Part shown: positions 1 through 8,562 of the stretch, piece by piece
Layout of the letters: every line of letters begins with the position of its first letter
Position numbering within the stretch: the first letter of the stretch is position 1
Made by a program: the position numbers and the translations under genes
Assembly (NCBI RefSeq): GCF_003287935.1
Contig: NZ_CP030287.1
Coordinates: 8,682,058 to 8,746,057, forward strand
Direction of reading: 5' to 3'
DNA length: 64,000 nt
From: Streptomyces sp. ICC1
Lineage (GTDB): Bacteria > Actinomycetota > Actinomycetes > Streptomycetales > Streptomycetaceae
Notes under the pieces: generated by a model
Database searches by the model: none
Told to the model about the DNA's origin: nothing
What the model saw: the letters and a program-made list of their open reading frames with translations, nothing else

Positions 1-1155
1 GGCCCGGCCCCGGGCTCGGCCGGCACCGCCGTCGTCTCCGGGGACTTCCTGCGCCTCGCCGAACTGCGGCGCGGACAGACGGTCGAGATCCCCCGCGCCG
101 ACCGGCGTACGGCCGTGTTCACCGGCATCACCCTCGCCCTGCTCTACGTCCTCGGCCCCGCCCTGGGCGCCGCCCCCACCCTGCGCCGGCTCCTCTGGCT
201 CGGCCTGGTCGTCGCCGTCTGGGTGGTCCTCGTCGTCCTCGCGCCGAGCTTCGCCTGGTGCGCCGTGCCGCTCTTCTACACCGCCCTGCGCACCCTGCGG
301 CCCCGCGCCGCGATCGTCCTCGTCGCGCTGCTGACGGTCTTCGTCGTCGCGGCCCAGCTCAAGCTCTCCCAGGCCGGCGCCGAGCCCTTCGACCCCAACC
401 TCCTCCTGGCCCCGCCGGCCGTCGCCGCGCTCGCCACCGCCGTCTTCGTCCACATGGAGCGCCAGGCCACGGCCCAGCGCACCCTGATCGACGACCTGAT
501 CCGCACCCGCCGGGAACTCGCCGCCACCGAACGCCGCGCGGGCACCCTCGCCGAACGCCAGCGCCTGTCCATGGAGATCCACGACACCCTGGCCCAGCAC
601 CTGTCCAGCCAGCAGATGCTGCTCCAGGCCGCGGACCGCACCTGGGACACCGACCCGGCCACCGCACGCGCCCACGTCCGCACCGCCACCGAGATCACCG
701 CGCGCGGCCTCGCCGAGGCCCGCCGCCTGGTCCACGACCTCGCGCCGCCCGAACTCGCCGGCGGCGGCGGCCTCGCGGACGCCCTGCGCGCGCTGGGCGC
801 CGGCCCGGACATCGAGGTCCGCTTCCATCTGGAGGGCACGCCGGTCCCGCTGCCCGACCGTGCGGAGTCGGCGCTGCTGCGCATCGCCCAGGGCGCGCTG
901 GCGAACGTACGGGAGCACGCGGGCGCCCGTACCGCCGCCCTCACCCTCAGTTTCCTCGGCGACCAGGTCGTCCTGGACGTCGCGGACGACGGTCACGGCT
1001 TCGCCGGTACCCGCCCCGCCTCCGGGGAACGGGGCCACGGCCTCCCCGCGATGCGCGCCCGCGTCCGCCAGCTCGGCGGCAGTCTGACCATCGAATCCAC
1101 CGCGGGCGAGGGCACGGTCCTCTCGGCGTCGATCCCCCTGGAGCACACTCCATGA
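1..1155 (+). CDS. NarL-family sensor histidine kinase (5' end outside window or fused)
   Basis: Membrane sensor kinase that phosphorylates the response regulator encoded immediately downstream. Counting from the GTG at 115, several hydrophobic segments fill residues 5-115, a HisKA_3 dimerisation box with LSMEIHDTLAQ puts the phospho-acceptor at about His156, and a HATPase domain with an N box (ANVREHAG) and G boxes (DDGHGF, GHGLPAMRAR) follows. The stop overlaps the next start as ATGA. The frame is open to base 1. The first 38 codons (GDFLRLAELRRGQTVEI, then RADRRTAVFTG) look to me more like the barrel of a sortase than a kinase N-terminus, so the upstream part may be a chimeric join near 110-125. 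The kinase assignment is firm; the true start is not. Confidence 0.85.
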   Translation, partial: GPAPGSAGTAVVSGDFLRLAELRRGQTVEIPRADRRTAVFTGITLALLYVLGPALGAAPTLRRLLWLGLVVAVWVVLVVLAPSFAWCAVPLFYTALRTLRPRAAIVLVALLTVFVVAAQLKLSQAGAEPFDPNLLLAPPAVAALATAVFVHMERQATAQRTLIDDLIRTRRELAATERRAGTLAERQRLSMEIHDTLAQHLSSQQMLLQAADRTWDTDPATARAHVRTATEITARGLAEARRLVHDLAPPELAGGGGLADALRALGAGPDIEVRFHLEGTPVPLPDRAESALLRIAQGALANVREHAGARTAALTLSFLGDQVVLDVADDGHGFAGTRPASGERGHGLPAMRARVRQLGGSLTIESTAGEGTVLSASIPLEHTP

Positions 1156-1772
1156 CCACGATCCTCCTGTGCGACGACCACGTGGTGGTCCGCGCCGGCC
1201 TGCTGGCCCTGCTCGGCAGCGAGCCGGACATCGAGGTCCTCGGCGAGGCCGGCAGCGGCGAGGAGGCGGTCGCGCTCGCGGCCAAACTCCACCCCGACGT
1301 GGTCCTGATGGACCTCCAGCTCGGCGAGGGCATCGACGGCGTCGAGGCCACCCGCCGCATCACCGCCGCCCCGAACCCCCCGTACGTGCTCGTCCTGACC
1401 ACCTACGACACGGACGCGGACATCACCCGCGCCATCGGCGCGGGCGCCACGGGCTACCTCCTCAAGGCCGAACGCCCCGAGGAGCTCTTCGCCGCGATCC
1501 ACTCGGCGGCGCAGGGCCGCACCACGCTCTCCGCGCCGGTGGCCAGCCGCGTGATGGCCCACATGCGCGGCACCCGGCCCACCCTGACCGACCGCGAGCT
1601 CGACATCCTCGGCCAGCTGGCCCGCGGCCTCGGCAACCGCGACATCGCCCGTGCGCTGTTCATCAGCGAGGCCACGGTCAAGACCCACCTGGGCCGCATC
1701 TACGACAAGCTCGGCGTCGACACCCGTGCGGGCGCGGTCGCGGTGGCCAAGGAGCAGCGCCTCCTGTCCTGA
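1152..1772 (+). CDS. NarL/LuxR-type response regulator
   Basis: DNA-binding partner of the preceding kinase (206 aa, normal for the family). The receiver domain has the acidic pair at CDDH, the phosphorylated Asp at about residue 54 (VLMDLQLGEG), the Thr of LVLTTYD and the Lys of YLLKAE. A LuxR-type HTH occupies roughly residues 140-200 (LTDRELDILGQLARGLGNRD, then SEATVKTHL). The ATG overlaps the kinase stop by 4 bases, so translation is probably coupled. The stop is followed by four copies of a 9-base unit (tgacggtcc) at about 1,770-1,800, the first of which supplies the stop codon. The regulon cannot be read from the sequence. Confidence 0.93.
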   Translation: MTTILLCDDHVVVRAGLLALLGSEPDIEVLGEAGSGEEAVALAAKLHPDVVLMDLQLGEGIDGVEATRRITAAPNPPYVLVLTTYDTDADITRAIGAGATGYLLKAERPEELFAAIHSAAQGRTTLSAPVASRVMAHMRGTRPTLTDRELDILGQLARGLGNRDIARALFISEATVKTHLGRIYDKLGVDTRAGAVAVAKEQRLLS

Positions 1773-1945
1773 CGGTCCTGACGGTCCTGACGGTCCTGAT
1801 CCGTCGGGCACATCGTCCATCCGTACGAGATCGCGGTCGTACGGCGCACCGATCCGCCGCGGACCCCGACACGGGAGGCTCGTCAGTGCCCGGACCGCCC
1901 CCGAACCGGCCCGGACGCCACCAGCCGTGTCGAGAGGAACCCGCC

Positions 1946-2575
1946 ATGCCGACCACCGAATTCGCCCCCGAACGCCGCCGCATGCTCACCATGCTGGGCA
2001 CCGGTGCCGCCGTAGCCGGGCTCGGCGCCCTCGCCGCCGCGACGCCGGCCGGCGCCGACACGACCGCCGCCACCAGCGCCGACGACTTCGAACTCGCCGC
2101 CTCCTACGGCTCGTCCACCGCCGTCGCGGACGAACTGGCCATCCGCCGCCTGCTGGAGACGTACCTCTACGCCGTGGACACCAAGGACAAGACGGTCTTC
2201 CGGACCCTGTTCACCGACGACGCCGTCCTGACCGTGATGGCCCACCCCGACGGCACCGCCGGCATCGTGAAGACCGGCATCGAGGCGGTCGTCGCCAACC
2301 TCGACGGCGCCGCGGCCTGGGGCTACTCCACCCACGTCACCGCCAACGCCTTCATCCGCCCCACCGGCCGGACGACCGCGACGGGCGACAGCCACGCCAC
2401 CGCCCAGCTCGTCTACCCGGCCACCGCGACCGCGCCGGAGACCGTCATCGTGCGCGGCATCCGCTACCGCGACGAGTACGTGAAGGCCGCGGGCGTCTGG
2501 AAGATCCGCAAGCGCGTCTTCTCCCCCACCTGGCAGTACAACGGCGCCTCCCTCCAGATCGCCTACCCCAACTGA
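1946..2575 (+). CDS. Tat-exported SnoaL-like (NTF2-fold) protein
   Basis: A 209-aa predicted secreted protein. The N-terminus has a twin-arginine-like signal (PERRRMLTMLGTG), a hydrophobic stretch and an Ala-rich cleavage region (ATPAGADT) near residue 40. The mature part, ADELAIRRLLETYLYAVDTKD then FRTLFTDDAVLTV, is typical of SnoaL-like polyketide-cyclase or dehydratase/nuclear-transport-factor-2 folds, which bind small hydrophobic ligands or act as isomerases. The catalytic role cannot be assigned. A purine-rich Shine-Dalgarno (gagaggaac) lies before the ATG. It sits between two two-component systems, with the second transcribed towards it. Confidence 0.85.
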   Translation: MPTTEFAPERRRMLTMLGTGAAVAGLGALAAATPAGADTTAATSADDFELAASYGSSTAVADELAIRRLLETYLYAVDTKDKTVFRTLFTDDAVLTVMAHPDGTAGIVKTGIEAVVANLDGAAAWGYSTHVTANAFIRPTGRTTATGDSHATAQLVYPATATAPETVIVRGIRYRDEYVKAAGVWKIRKRVFSPTWQYNGASLQIAYPN

Positions 2576-2601
2576 CCCGCGAGCCCCCGGGCGGAACAGA
2601 C

Positions 2602-3237
2602 CTAGTGCTGCGGCGCGATGAGGCCGCGGTCGACCGCCGCCCGCGCGGCCGCCGTACGGTTCTCCACCCCGAGCTTCTCGTAGACGTGCACCAGGTGGGT
2701 CTTGACCGTCGTCCCGCTGATGAACAGCGCCGAGCCGATCTCCCGGTTGGAACGGCCCGTCGCGATCAGCTCCAGGATCTCCGTCTCCCGGGCCGTCAGC
2801 ACCGTCTTCGGCGCCCGGTACCGGTTCATCAGCCGCGAGACGACCGAGGGCGACAACGCCGACTCGCCCGCGGCGACCGTCCGCAGCGACTGGAACAGCT
2901 GGTCGGGCGGGGATCCCTTCAGCAGGTACCCCGCCACGCCCGCCTCCACCGCCCGTACGACGTACGCGTCGGACTCGTAGCTCGTCAGCACGACCACCCG
3001 GGGCGGTGCGGGCAGCCGGCCGATCCGCCTGGTCGCCTCCAGCCCGCACATCCCGGCACCCAGCCGGATGTCCATCAGGACCAGGTCGGGGGCCAGTTCC
3101 CGGACCAGCCGCAGCGCCGCGGCCCCGTCCGGCGCCTCCGCGCACACCTCGAAGTCGGGGCACCCGGACAGCAGGGCCCGCAGCCCCGCCCGCACCACCG
3201 GGTGGTCGTCGACCAGCAGGATCCGCGTACGCGTCAT
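2602..3237 (-). CDS. NarL/LuxR-type response regulator
   Basis: A 211-aa transcriptional regulator. Its receiver domain starts ILLVDDHPVVRAGLRALL, with the phospho-acceptor Asp at about residue 56 (LVLMDIRLG), and has a LuxR HTH near residues 145-205 (LTARETEILELIATGRSNRE, then GTTVKTHLVHVYEKLGV). Its ATG overlaps the stop of the upstream kinase fragment by 4 bases, so the two form a kinase-regulator operon on the minus strand. It converges with the SnoaL-like gene; only about 26 bases separate the two stops. Confidence 0.93.
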   Translation of the reverse strand: MTRTRILLVDDHPVVRAGLRALLSGCPDFEVCAEAPDGAAALRLVRELAPDLVLMDIRLGAGMCGLEATRRIGRLPAPPRVVVLTSYESDAYVVRAVEAGVAGYLLKGSPPDQLFQSLRTVAAGESALSPSVVSRLMNRYRAPKTVLTARETEILELIATGRSNREIGSALFISGTTVKTHLVHVYEKLGVENRTAAARAAVDRGLIAPQH

Positions 3238-3608
3238 GCCGGATCCCGCACCGAACCCTGCACCGAACCCCGCACCGAACCCCGCACCAGACCCCGTACC
3301 GGATCCCCTACCGACCCCCGTACCGGATCCCCTACCGGAAGCCGGACCGACACCACCGTGCCGCCGCCCGGTGTGCTCTCCACCACGGCCCGGCCCCCCA
3401 GGTGCCCGACCCGCAGCCGCAGCAGCCGCAACCCGTCACGGCCGGCGCTCCCGCCCGCATGCCGCCCGGCCGGATCGAACCCGACGCCGTCGTCCCACAC
3501 GTCCACGCTCACCGCGCACGCCTGGTAGGTGAGCGTCACGACCACGGCCGAGGCCCGCGCGTGCCTGCGTACGTTGGCCAGCGCGCCCTGGACCTCGCGC
3601 GTATACAC
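3234..3608 (-). pseudogene. Histidine kinase, C-terminal fragment cut at an adapter
   Basis: Only the HATPase end of a NarL-type sensor kinase is present: N box (GALANVRRHARA), G1 box (WDDGVGFDPAG), a G2-like region (GRDGLRLLRLRVGHLGG) and the GGGTVVSVRLP terminus, about 120 residues. The transmembrane and HisKA_3 regions are missing because the reading frame runs into Nextera adapter sequence at about 3,618-3,650. The listed first codon is therefore not a real start. The last 40 residues are a run of GDPVRGSV-like repeats encoded by imperfect tandem repeats at 3,240-3,350. The stop overlaps the downstream response regulator start (ATGA). Confidence 0.85.
3240..3350. repeat. Tandem repeats in the kinase 3' end
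   Basis: Short direct repeats built from accgaaccccgc and accggatcccct units, 12-15 bases each, encode repeated PVRGSV-type residues at the C-terminus of the kinase fragment. Such repeats are prone to copy-number error in short-read assembly. Confidence 0.7.
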
Positions 3609-3617
3609 CTTCGACGA

Positions 3618-3650
3618 CGCCGACGAGCGTCAGATGTGTCTAAGGGACAG
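3618..3650 (+). other. Nextera Read 1 adapter remnant (chimeric join)
   Basis: The 25 bases at 3,626-3,650 match the end of the Nextera Read 1 transposon adapter (AGCGTC plus the Tn5 mosaic end AGATGTGTATAAGAGACAG) at 23 positions. The mismatches are single substitutions inside the mosaic end. The sequence to the left belongs to a histidine kinase in mid-domain and the sequence to the right begins a different operon with its own ribosome binding site, so this is an artificial join. Confidence 0.93.
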
Positions 3651-3665
3651 GCCAAGGAGCGCTCC

Positions 3666-4223
3666 GTGCCCAAGCTGCTCGCCCTCACCGGCAGCCCGTC
3701 CGTCCATTCCCGTACCGCCGTCGTCGCCGACCACGTGCTGCGCCGGCTGAACCACGCCGGGTTCGAGACCGCGCACCTCTCCCTGCGCGAGCTCCCCGCC
3801 GCCGACCTGCTCTCCGCCCGCCGCGGCGAGCCGGAGATCCGGCGGGCCCTCGAAGCCGTCGCCGAAGCCGACGGGGTCGTCATCGCGACCCCCGTCTACA
3901 AGGCCTCGTACACCGGACTGCTCAAGGCCTTCCTCGACCTGCTCCCGCAGGACGGACTGGCCGGCAAAACGGTTCTCCCGCTGGCCACCGGCGGCAGCCT
4001 CGCGCACGTCCTGACCATCGACTACGCCCTGCGCCCGGTCCTCGCCGCGCTCGGTGCCCGGCACGTGACCGCCGGCCGTTTCGTCCTGGACTCCTCCGTC
4101 GAGCGCGGGGACGGCCCCGACCGGCTGCGGCCCGAGGCCGAACTGGACCTCTTCCAGGCCGTCGACGAGTTCGCCGAGGCCCTGCGCGCCGCCCAGGCAG
4201 CCGTGCTCACCACCGCGCACTGA
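3666..4223 (+). CDS. NADPH-dependent FMN reductase (SsuE/MsuE family)
   Basis: A 185-aa flavin reductase of the type that supplies reduced FMN to alkanesulfonate monooxygenases. The flavodoxin-like fold begins LLALTGSPSVHSRTA, the phosphate-binding loop of the NADPH-dependent FMN reductase family, and contains the conserved ATPVYKASYTGLLKAFLDLL dimer/flavin segment. I chose the GTG at 3,666 because an AAGGAG ribosome binding site lies 7 bases upstream (3,653-3,658). That site begins just after the adapter, so the start is intact. It precedes a binding protein/ATPase/permease set, which supports a role in organosulfur assimilation. The monooxygenase itself is not in the window. Confidence 0.88.
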   Translation: MPKLLALTGSPSVHSRTAVVADHVLRRLNHAGFETAHLSLRELPAADLLSARRGEPEIRRALEAVAEADGVVIATPVYKASYTGLLKAFLDLLPQDGLAGKTVLPLATGGSLAHVLTIDYALRPVLAALGARHVTAGRFVLDSSVERGDGPDRLRPEAELDLFQAVDEFAEALRAAQAAVLTTAH

Positions 4224-4338
4224 CCTCCGTACGGACCAGCCGGCCCGTCAGCCCGCCAGTCAGCCCCGTCAGCCCGCCCGTCAGACCCGACCGAACCCAC
4301 CAGTGCGACGCGCCCGACCGGATCGACAAGGAATCGCC

Positions 4339-5370
4339 ATGACCGCAGCCTTCACCACGACCCGCACCTCCCGACGCCAGTTCCTCACCCTGCTCGGCAT
4401 CTCGGCGGCCGCGGTGAGCTGCGGGACGGCGACCGCCACCGGCGCCCGCGGCAGCCAGGTCACCTCCCTGAAGTACCAGGGATCCGTCGGCGCGGTCACG
4501 CTCCCCGAACTCGCCGCCGAACTCGGCTACCTCGCAGACGTCACCCTGGACTGGGTCGGCAACACCATCAGCGGCCCCCAGGACATCCAGTCCGCCGCCA
4601 CCGGCCAGACCCACTTCGGCGGCGCCTTCAACGGCGCGATCGTCAAACTGGCCTCCAGCAAGGCCCAGATCAAGGCCGTCACCTCCTACTACGGCTCCGA
4701 CAAGGACACGTACCTCGGCTACTACGTCCTGGAGGACAGCCCGATCCGCTCCGCCCGAGACCTGATCGGCAAGAAGGTCGGCATGAACACCCTGGGCGCC
4801 CACGCCCAGGCCCTGCTGGACATCTACCTGGAGCGCAACGGCGTCCCCAAGGCCGATGCGGCCAAGGTCGAGTCCCTCGTCGTGCCGCCCGTCAACACCG
4901 AACAGGCGCTGCGGCAGAAGCAGATCGAGGTCGGCGTCCTCAGCGGCGTGCTGCGCGACAAGGCCCTGGCGGCCGGCGGCATCCGCCCGCTGTTCAAGGA
5001 CTTCGAGCTCCTCGGATCCTTCAGCGCGGGCTCGTACGTGATGACCCAGCGCTTCATCAAGGAGAACCCGGACACCGTGCGGGCCTTCACCACGGGCGTC
5101 GCCAAGGCCATCGAGTGGTCCCGTTCCACCCCGCGCGAGGAGGTCATCGCCAAGATGACGGAGATCGTCAAGAAGCGCGGCCGCAACGAGGACACGGCGA
5201 CCCTGCAGTACTGGCGCTCGTACGGGGTCGCCGAGCCCGGCGGCCGGATCGCCGACAAGGAGTTCCAGCTCTGGATCGACTGGCTGGGCGAGCGCGGCGA
5301 GGTCAAGAAGGGGCAGCTGAAGGCCGCCGACCTCTACACCAACGAGTTCAACGGATTCGGGAAGGGCTGA
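4339..5370 (+). CDS. ABC transporter substrate-binding lipoprotein (sulfonate/nitrate/taurine type)
   Basis: A 343-aa extracytoplasmic binding protein. The N-terminus combines a Tat motif (SRRQFLTLLG) with a lipobox-like AAAVSC, so it is probably a Tat-exported lipoprotein. The body is a NMT1/SsuA-like fold (GAVTLPELAAELGYLADVTL, then VGMNTLGAHAQALLDIYLER). The gene is followed after 8 bases by the ATPase and then the permease. With the FMN reductase upstream, an organosulfonate substrate is the best guess, but binding specificity cannot be read from sequence. The leader at 4,240-4,290 contains short cccgtcag repeats. Confidence 0.88.
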   Translation: MTAAFTTTRTSRRQFLTLLGISAAAVSCGTATATGARGSQVTSLKYQGSVGAVTLPELAAELGYLADVTLDWVGNTISGPQDIQSAATGQTHFGGAFNGAIVKLASSKAQIKAVTSYYGSDKDTYLGYYVLEDSPIRSARDLIGKKVGMNTLGAHAQALLDIYLERNGVPKADAAKVESLVVPPVNTEQALRQKQIEVGVLSGVLRDKALAAGGIRPLFKDFELLGSFSAGSYVMTQRFIKENPDTVRAFTTGVAKAIEWSRSTPREEVIAKMTEIVKKRGRNEDTATLQYWRSYGVAEPGGRIADKEFQLWIDWLGERGEVKKGQLKAADLYTNEFNGFGKG

Positions 5371-5378
5371 GGCGCGCC

Positions 5379-6209
5379 ATGGCGAAGATCGTGTTCGAGT
5401 CCGTGACGAAGACCTTCCCGACGAAGGACAAGAAGAACAAGAAGAACAAGGAGCAGTTCACCGCCCTCGACGGCATCGACCTGGAGATCGCGGCGGGCGA
5501 GTTCCTGGTCGTCGTGGGCCCCAGCGGCTGCGGCAAGTCCACCCTCCTCGACCTGCTCGGCGGCCTGACCCCGCCCACCTCCGGCCGGATCCTGCTCGAC
5601 GGCAAGCCGGTCACGGGCCCGGGACTGGACCGCGGCATCGTCTTCCAGCAGTACGCGCTGCTGCCGTGGCGCACCGCGCTCGGCAACATCGAATTCGGCC
5701 TGGAGGCCACCGGCGTACCGCGCCGCCTGCGGACGGCGAGGGCCCGGGAGTTCCTCGACCTCGTCGGTCTCACCGGCTTCGAGGACCGCCATCCGCACGA
5801 GCTGTCCGGAGGGATGCGCCAGCGCGTCGCCATCGCGCGCTCCCTCGCCTACGACCCGGACGTGCTGCTCATGGACGAGCCGTTCGCCGCGCTCGACGCG
5901 CAGACCAGGGAGTCCCTCCAGGACGAACTGCGCCGGATCTGGCAGAGCACCGGCAAGACGGTCGTGTTCATCACGCACGGCATCGAGGAGGCCGTGTACC
6001 TCGGGCAGCGGGTGGCCGTCATCACCTCCCGCCCCGGGCGGGTCAAGGAGGTCGTCCCGGTGTCGTTCGGCGACCGTTCCGCCGGGGCCACCGGAGAAGA
6101 CCTGCGCTCCAGCCCGGAGTTCGCCCGCTACCGCCACGAGATCTGGACCCTCCTCCACGACGAGGTGGCCCGCGCCCAGCAACTGGAGAAGGAGGAGGCC
6201 ACGGTATGA
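5379..6209 (+). CDS. ABC transporter ATPase (SsuB/TauB-like)
   Basis: A 276-aa nucleotide-binding subunit. Walker A is GPSGCGKST (residues 47-55), the Q-loop lies in FQQYALLPW, the signature is LSGGMRQR, Walker B is VLLMDEPFAALD and the switch His is in ITHGIEEA. An unusual lysine-rich stretch (KDKKNKKNKEQ) at residues 17-27 sits where other members have a short loop. The length is typical. It overlaps the permease start by ATGA, so the two are translationally coupled. Confidence 0.93.
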   Translation: MAKIVFESVTKTFPTKDKKNKKNKEQFTALDGIDLEIAAGEFLVVVGPSGCGKSTLLDLLGGLTPPTSGRILLDGKPVTGPGLDRGIVFQQYALLPWRTALGNIEFGLEATGVPRRLRTARAREFLDLVGLTGFEDRHPHELSGGMRQRVAIARSLAYDPDVLLMDEPFAALDAQTRESLQDELRRIWQSTGKTVVFITHGIEEAVYLGQRVAVITSRPGRVKEVVPVSFGDRSAGATGEDLRSSPEFARYRHEIWTLLHDEVARAQQLEKEEATV

Positions 6210-7105
6210 GCACCACAGTGGAGTCGGCGCAGGTCCAGGAGGCCCGGGTCGCGGAGCCGCCGGTACGCGATCCCGCGCCCCCGGCGGTACGGGAGCCCGC
6301 GCGGCCCCCCGTACGGGTGCCGGCCGCGGCCCTGGCCCTGCGGGTCCTGCGCGTGCTGCGGGCGGTGGCGCTGCGCTCGGCCGCGATCCTCGCCCTGCTC
6401 GCGCTCTGGGAGACGGCGCCGCGGCTGGGGCTCGTCGACGCGACGTTCCTGCCGCCGGTCAGCGAGGTCGCCACGGCGTGGTGGGGGCTGCTGGCCGACG
6501 GACAGCTCGGCGAGCACACCCGGGCCAGCCTGGTCCGCTCCTTCGGGGGCTTCGGCATCGCGGTGCTGGTCGCGGTGCCGCTCGGACTGCTGATCGGCTG
6601 GTACCGGCCGGTGGCCGCGCTGCTCGGGCCGCTGCTGGAGGTGTTCCGCAACACGGCGGCCCTCGCGCTGCTGCCGGTGTTCGTGCTGCTGCTGGGCATC
6701 GGGGAGACCTCCAAGGTCTCGATCGTCGTGTACGCCTGCGTCTGGCCGATCCTGCTGAACACCATCAGCGCGGTGGGCAACGCCGATCCGACGCTGGTGA
6801 AACTGGCGCGGTCCATGGACCTGTCCACGCCGAGGCTCTTCCAGAAGGTGATCCTGCCCGCGTCGGTGCCGGCCATCTTCACGGGCGTCCGGCTGGCCGG
6901 GGCCGTCTCGATCCTGGTCCTGGTGGCCGCCGAGATGATCGGCGCGAAGGCGGGCCTCGGCTACCTGATCAACGCCTCGCAGTTCAACTTCGCGATCCCC
7001 CAGATGTACGCGGGCATCGTCACCATCTCCGCCATCGGGCTGGTCTTCAACCAGGTCCTGGTCGCGATCGAACGCCGCCTGAGCGTCTGGCGCGTCCCGT
7101 CCTGA
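6206..7105 (+). CDS. ABC transporter permease (SsuC/TauC-like)
   Basis: A 299-aa inner-membrane permease with a Pro/Ala-rich cytoplasmic N-terminus (residues 1-40), then about six hydrophobic helices. The cytoplasmic EAA loop, which contacts the ATPase, is the segment LVKLARSMDLSTPRLFQKV. It completes the binding protein/ATPase/permease set. No terminator is obvious in the 30 bases before the next gene, which is transcribed convergently. Confidence 0.92.
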   Translation: MSTTVESAQVQEARVAEPPVRDPAPPAVREPARPPVRVPAAALALRVLRVLRAVALRSAAILALLALWETAPRLGLVDATFLPPVSEVATAWWGLLADGQLGEHTRASLVRSFGGFGIAVLVAVPLGLLIGWYRPVAALLGPLLEVFRNTAALALLPVFVLLLGIGETSKVSIVVYACVWPILLNTISAVGNADPTLVKLARSMDLSTPRLFQKVILPASVPAIFTGVRLAGAVSILVLVAAEMIGAKAGLGYLINASQFNFAIPQMYAGIVTISAIGLVFNQVLVAIERRLSVWRVPS

Positions 7106-7136
7106 CCCGGCGTCCCACCAGCGCGGGTGGGGGGGG

Positions 7137-7328
7137 TCAGGGGGTGTCGCGGAGCTCCCCGAGGGCGTCGTTCCAGCCCAGGGCGTACGCGCGGGTCTCG
7201 CGGGTGGTCACCTCGGCGTACAGGGAGTCGAGCAGGGCCCTCTTGTCCAAGGGGGCGGGTCCGTCCAGGAGCTGGCTGAGGCGGTCGTGGAGCGTGGTCT
7301 GCGGTGAGCCCTCAGCCTGCTGGGTCAT
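7137..7328 (-). CDS. Small uncharacterised protein
   Basis: A 63-aa acidic protein I do not recognise. I start it at the ATG at 7,328 because a ggaagg ribosome binding site lies just upstream; a longer frame without such a site extends to 7,433. Its core (RETRAYALGWNDALGELRD) resembles the segment RRETASFTAGWAEAMGEDL of the divergent gene at 7,622, so the two proteins may be distantly related. It shares its upstream region with that gene. Confidence 0.65.
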   Translation of the reverse strand: MTQQAEGSPQTTLHDRLSQLLDGPAPLDKRALLDSLYAEVTTRETRAYALGWNDALGELRDTP

Positions 7329-7426
7329 GGAGGCCTGCCTTCCGATTGCTTGCCCTTGCCGTGTGGTGGCGCCGCGGACGAAGGGCGGGGGCACCGGTGA
7401 GCCGAACGGGTGTACGAATCGAGTTT

Positions 7427-7441
7427 GGAACATCCGTTCGA
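7427..7441. promoter_or_regulatory. Candidate LexA (SOS) box between divergent genes
   Basis: The sequence ggaacatccgttcga fits the actinobacterial LexA pattern GAAC-N4-GTTC closely, with one flanking mismatch on the left. It lies about 100 bases upstream of the minus-strand gene at 7,328 and 180 upstream of the plus-strand gene at 7,622. Damage control of either gene is inference. Confidence 0.4.
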
Positions 7442-7621
7442 TGTTTGTCGAGCCGGAAACCTCTGACGGCGTGTCCGGACCCTCATCCCCTAGGCCCCGT
7501 TGGCATCGGAACAGGGGGTTTCCGGACGACCGGGTACGCTGGGAGCCTGTTCCCCCGCCTGGGAAAATGCTGGTCGCGTGGGGCGTGGGGGAGCCCGGGG
7601 GCGGGAAGGCAGTGCTGACGC

Positions 7622-8536
7622 ATGAACAGGGACAGCGGTACCAGGGGGCGTGAACATGCGGTCGACTGGCTCGAAGTAGCAGTCGACCTGCCCCATTTGT
7701 TCGCCAGGCTGTCCGAGCTCGTCCACGGGGCGGGATACGCGCCCGGGGACCTGGTCCTGATACCGCGCTCCGAACTGGACCGCCGCGAGACCGCCTCCTT
7801 CACCGCCGGCTGGGCCGAGGCCATGGGCGAGGACCTGCCCCGCCTCCGGCGCGAGTACGAGAAGCGGGTCGCCGAGGCGTACGCCGCGGGTACCGCCGGC
7901 CGTCGCGGCGAGCCGAAGGGCGCGGGTCAGGGCCGAGGACAGGGCCGAGGACAGGGCCAAGGCCCGGGCCAGGGCGCCGATGTGATCCGGCTGCCGGTCA
8001 CCGCGCTGATCGAATCGCCCGCTCCTGTCCGCGAGGCCGAGGAGCGGATGCGCCGGGCCCACGCCATCCTCGACCGGCGGTCCGAGGCGGAAGCCGGCCC
8101 CGCCACCGGGCCGGACACCGCCGATGACCTCGACGGCACCGCCCACGCCCACGCCGCCGAGCCCGACGCGACCGCCGGAGAGCCTCGCGCGCACGAGGAG
8201 CCGGCCGCGTCGGCGGAACCGGTGGAACCCGCCGAACCGGTGGAACCCGCCGAACCCGAACCCGACGCCACCGCCGCGGCGTTGCTCCCCGCGCAGATCC
8301 GGGAGAAGCGCACGCCGCCGGCGAGCCGCAAGGTCGCACGCCGCAACGGGCGCCCGATCGTGCCCCCGCTGGACTCCGTACCCGTACAGCCGCGCGCGCA
8401 AGGCCCGGCCGCGGACTCCCAGGCGACCGCGGGAGCGGGGCGCCGGAGCCTGGCGGCCCGGGCCCGCGCGCTCGCGGACGAGATGGATTCGAAGTCCGGC
8501 GGTGGCAGGCCCGTGGCCCCGGAGGGCGGCCGCTGA
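7622..8536 (+). CDS. Uncharacterised protein with disordered middle
   Basis: A 304-aa protein of unknown function. Residues 1-90 form a compact conserved-looking head (WLEVAVDLPHLFARLSELVH, then SELDRRETASFTAGWAEAMG). Residues 95-250 are low complexity, with GQGRGQGRGQGQ and repeated AEPVEPAEP units. The last 60 residues are basic (RKVARRNGRPIVPPL). The similarity of the head to the small divergent protein at 7,137-7,328 suggests a paired function. It converges with the phage tail module downstream. Confidence 0.7.
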   Translation: MNRDSGTRGREHAVDWLEVAVDLPHLFARLSELVHGAGYAPGDLVLIPRSELDRRETASFTAGWAEAMGEDLPRLRREYEKRVAEAYAAGTAGRRGEPKGAGQGRGQGRGQGQGPGQGADVIRLPVTALIESPAPVREAEERMRRAHAILDRRSEAEAGPATGPDTADDLDGTAHAHAAEPDATAGEPRAHEEPAASAEPVEPAEPVEPAEPEPDATAAALLPAQIREKRTPPASRKVARRNGRPIVPPLDSVPVQPRAQGPAADSQATAGAGRRSLAARARALADEMDSKSGGGRPVAPEGGR

Positions 8537-8562
8537 CGCGCCGCCCCCCCGGGGTCCCGTGC

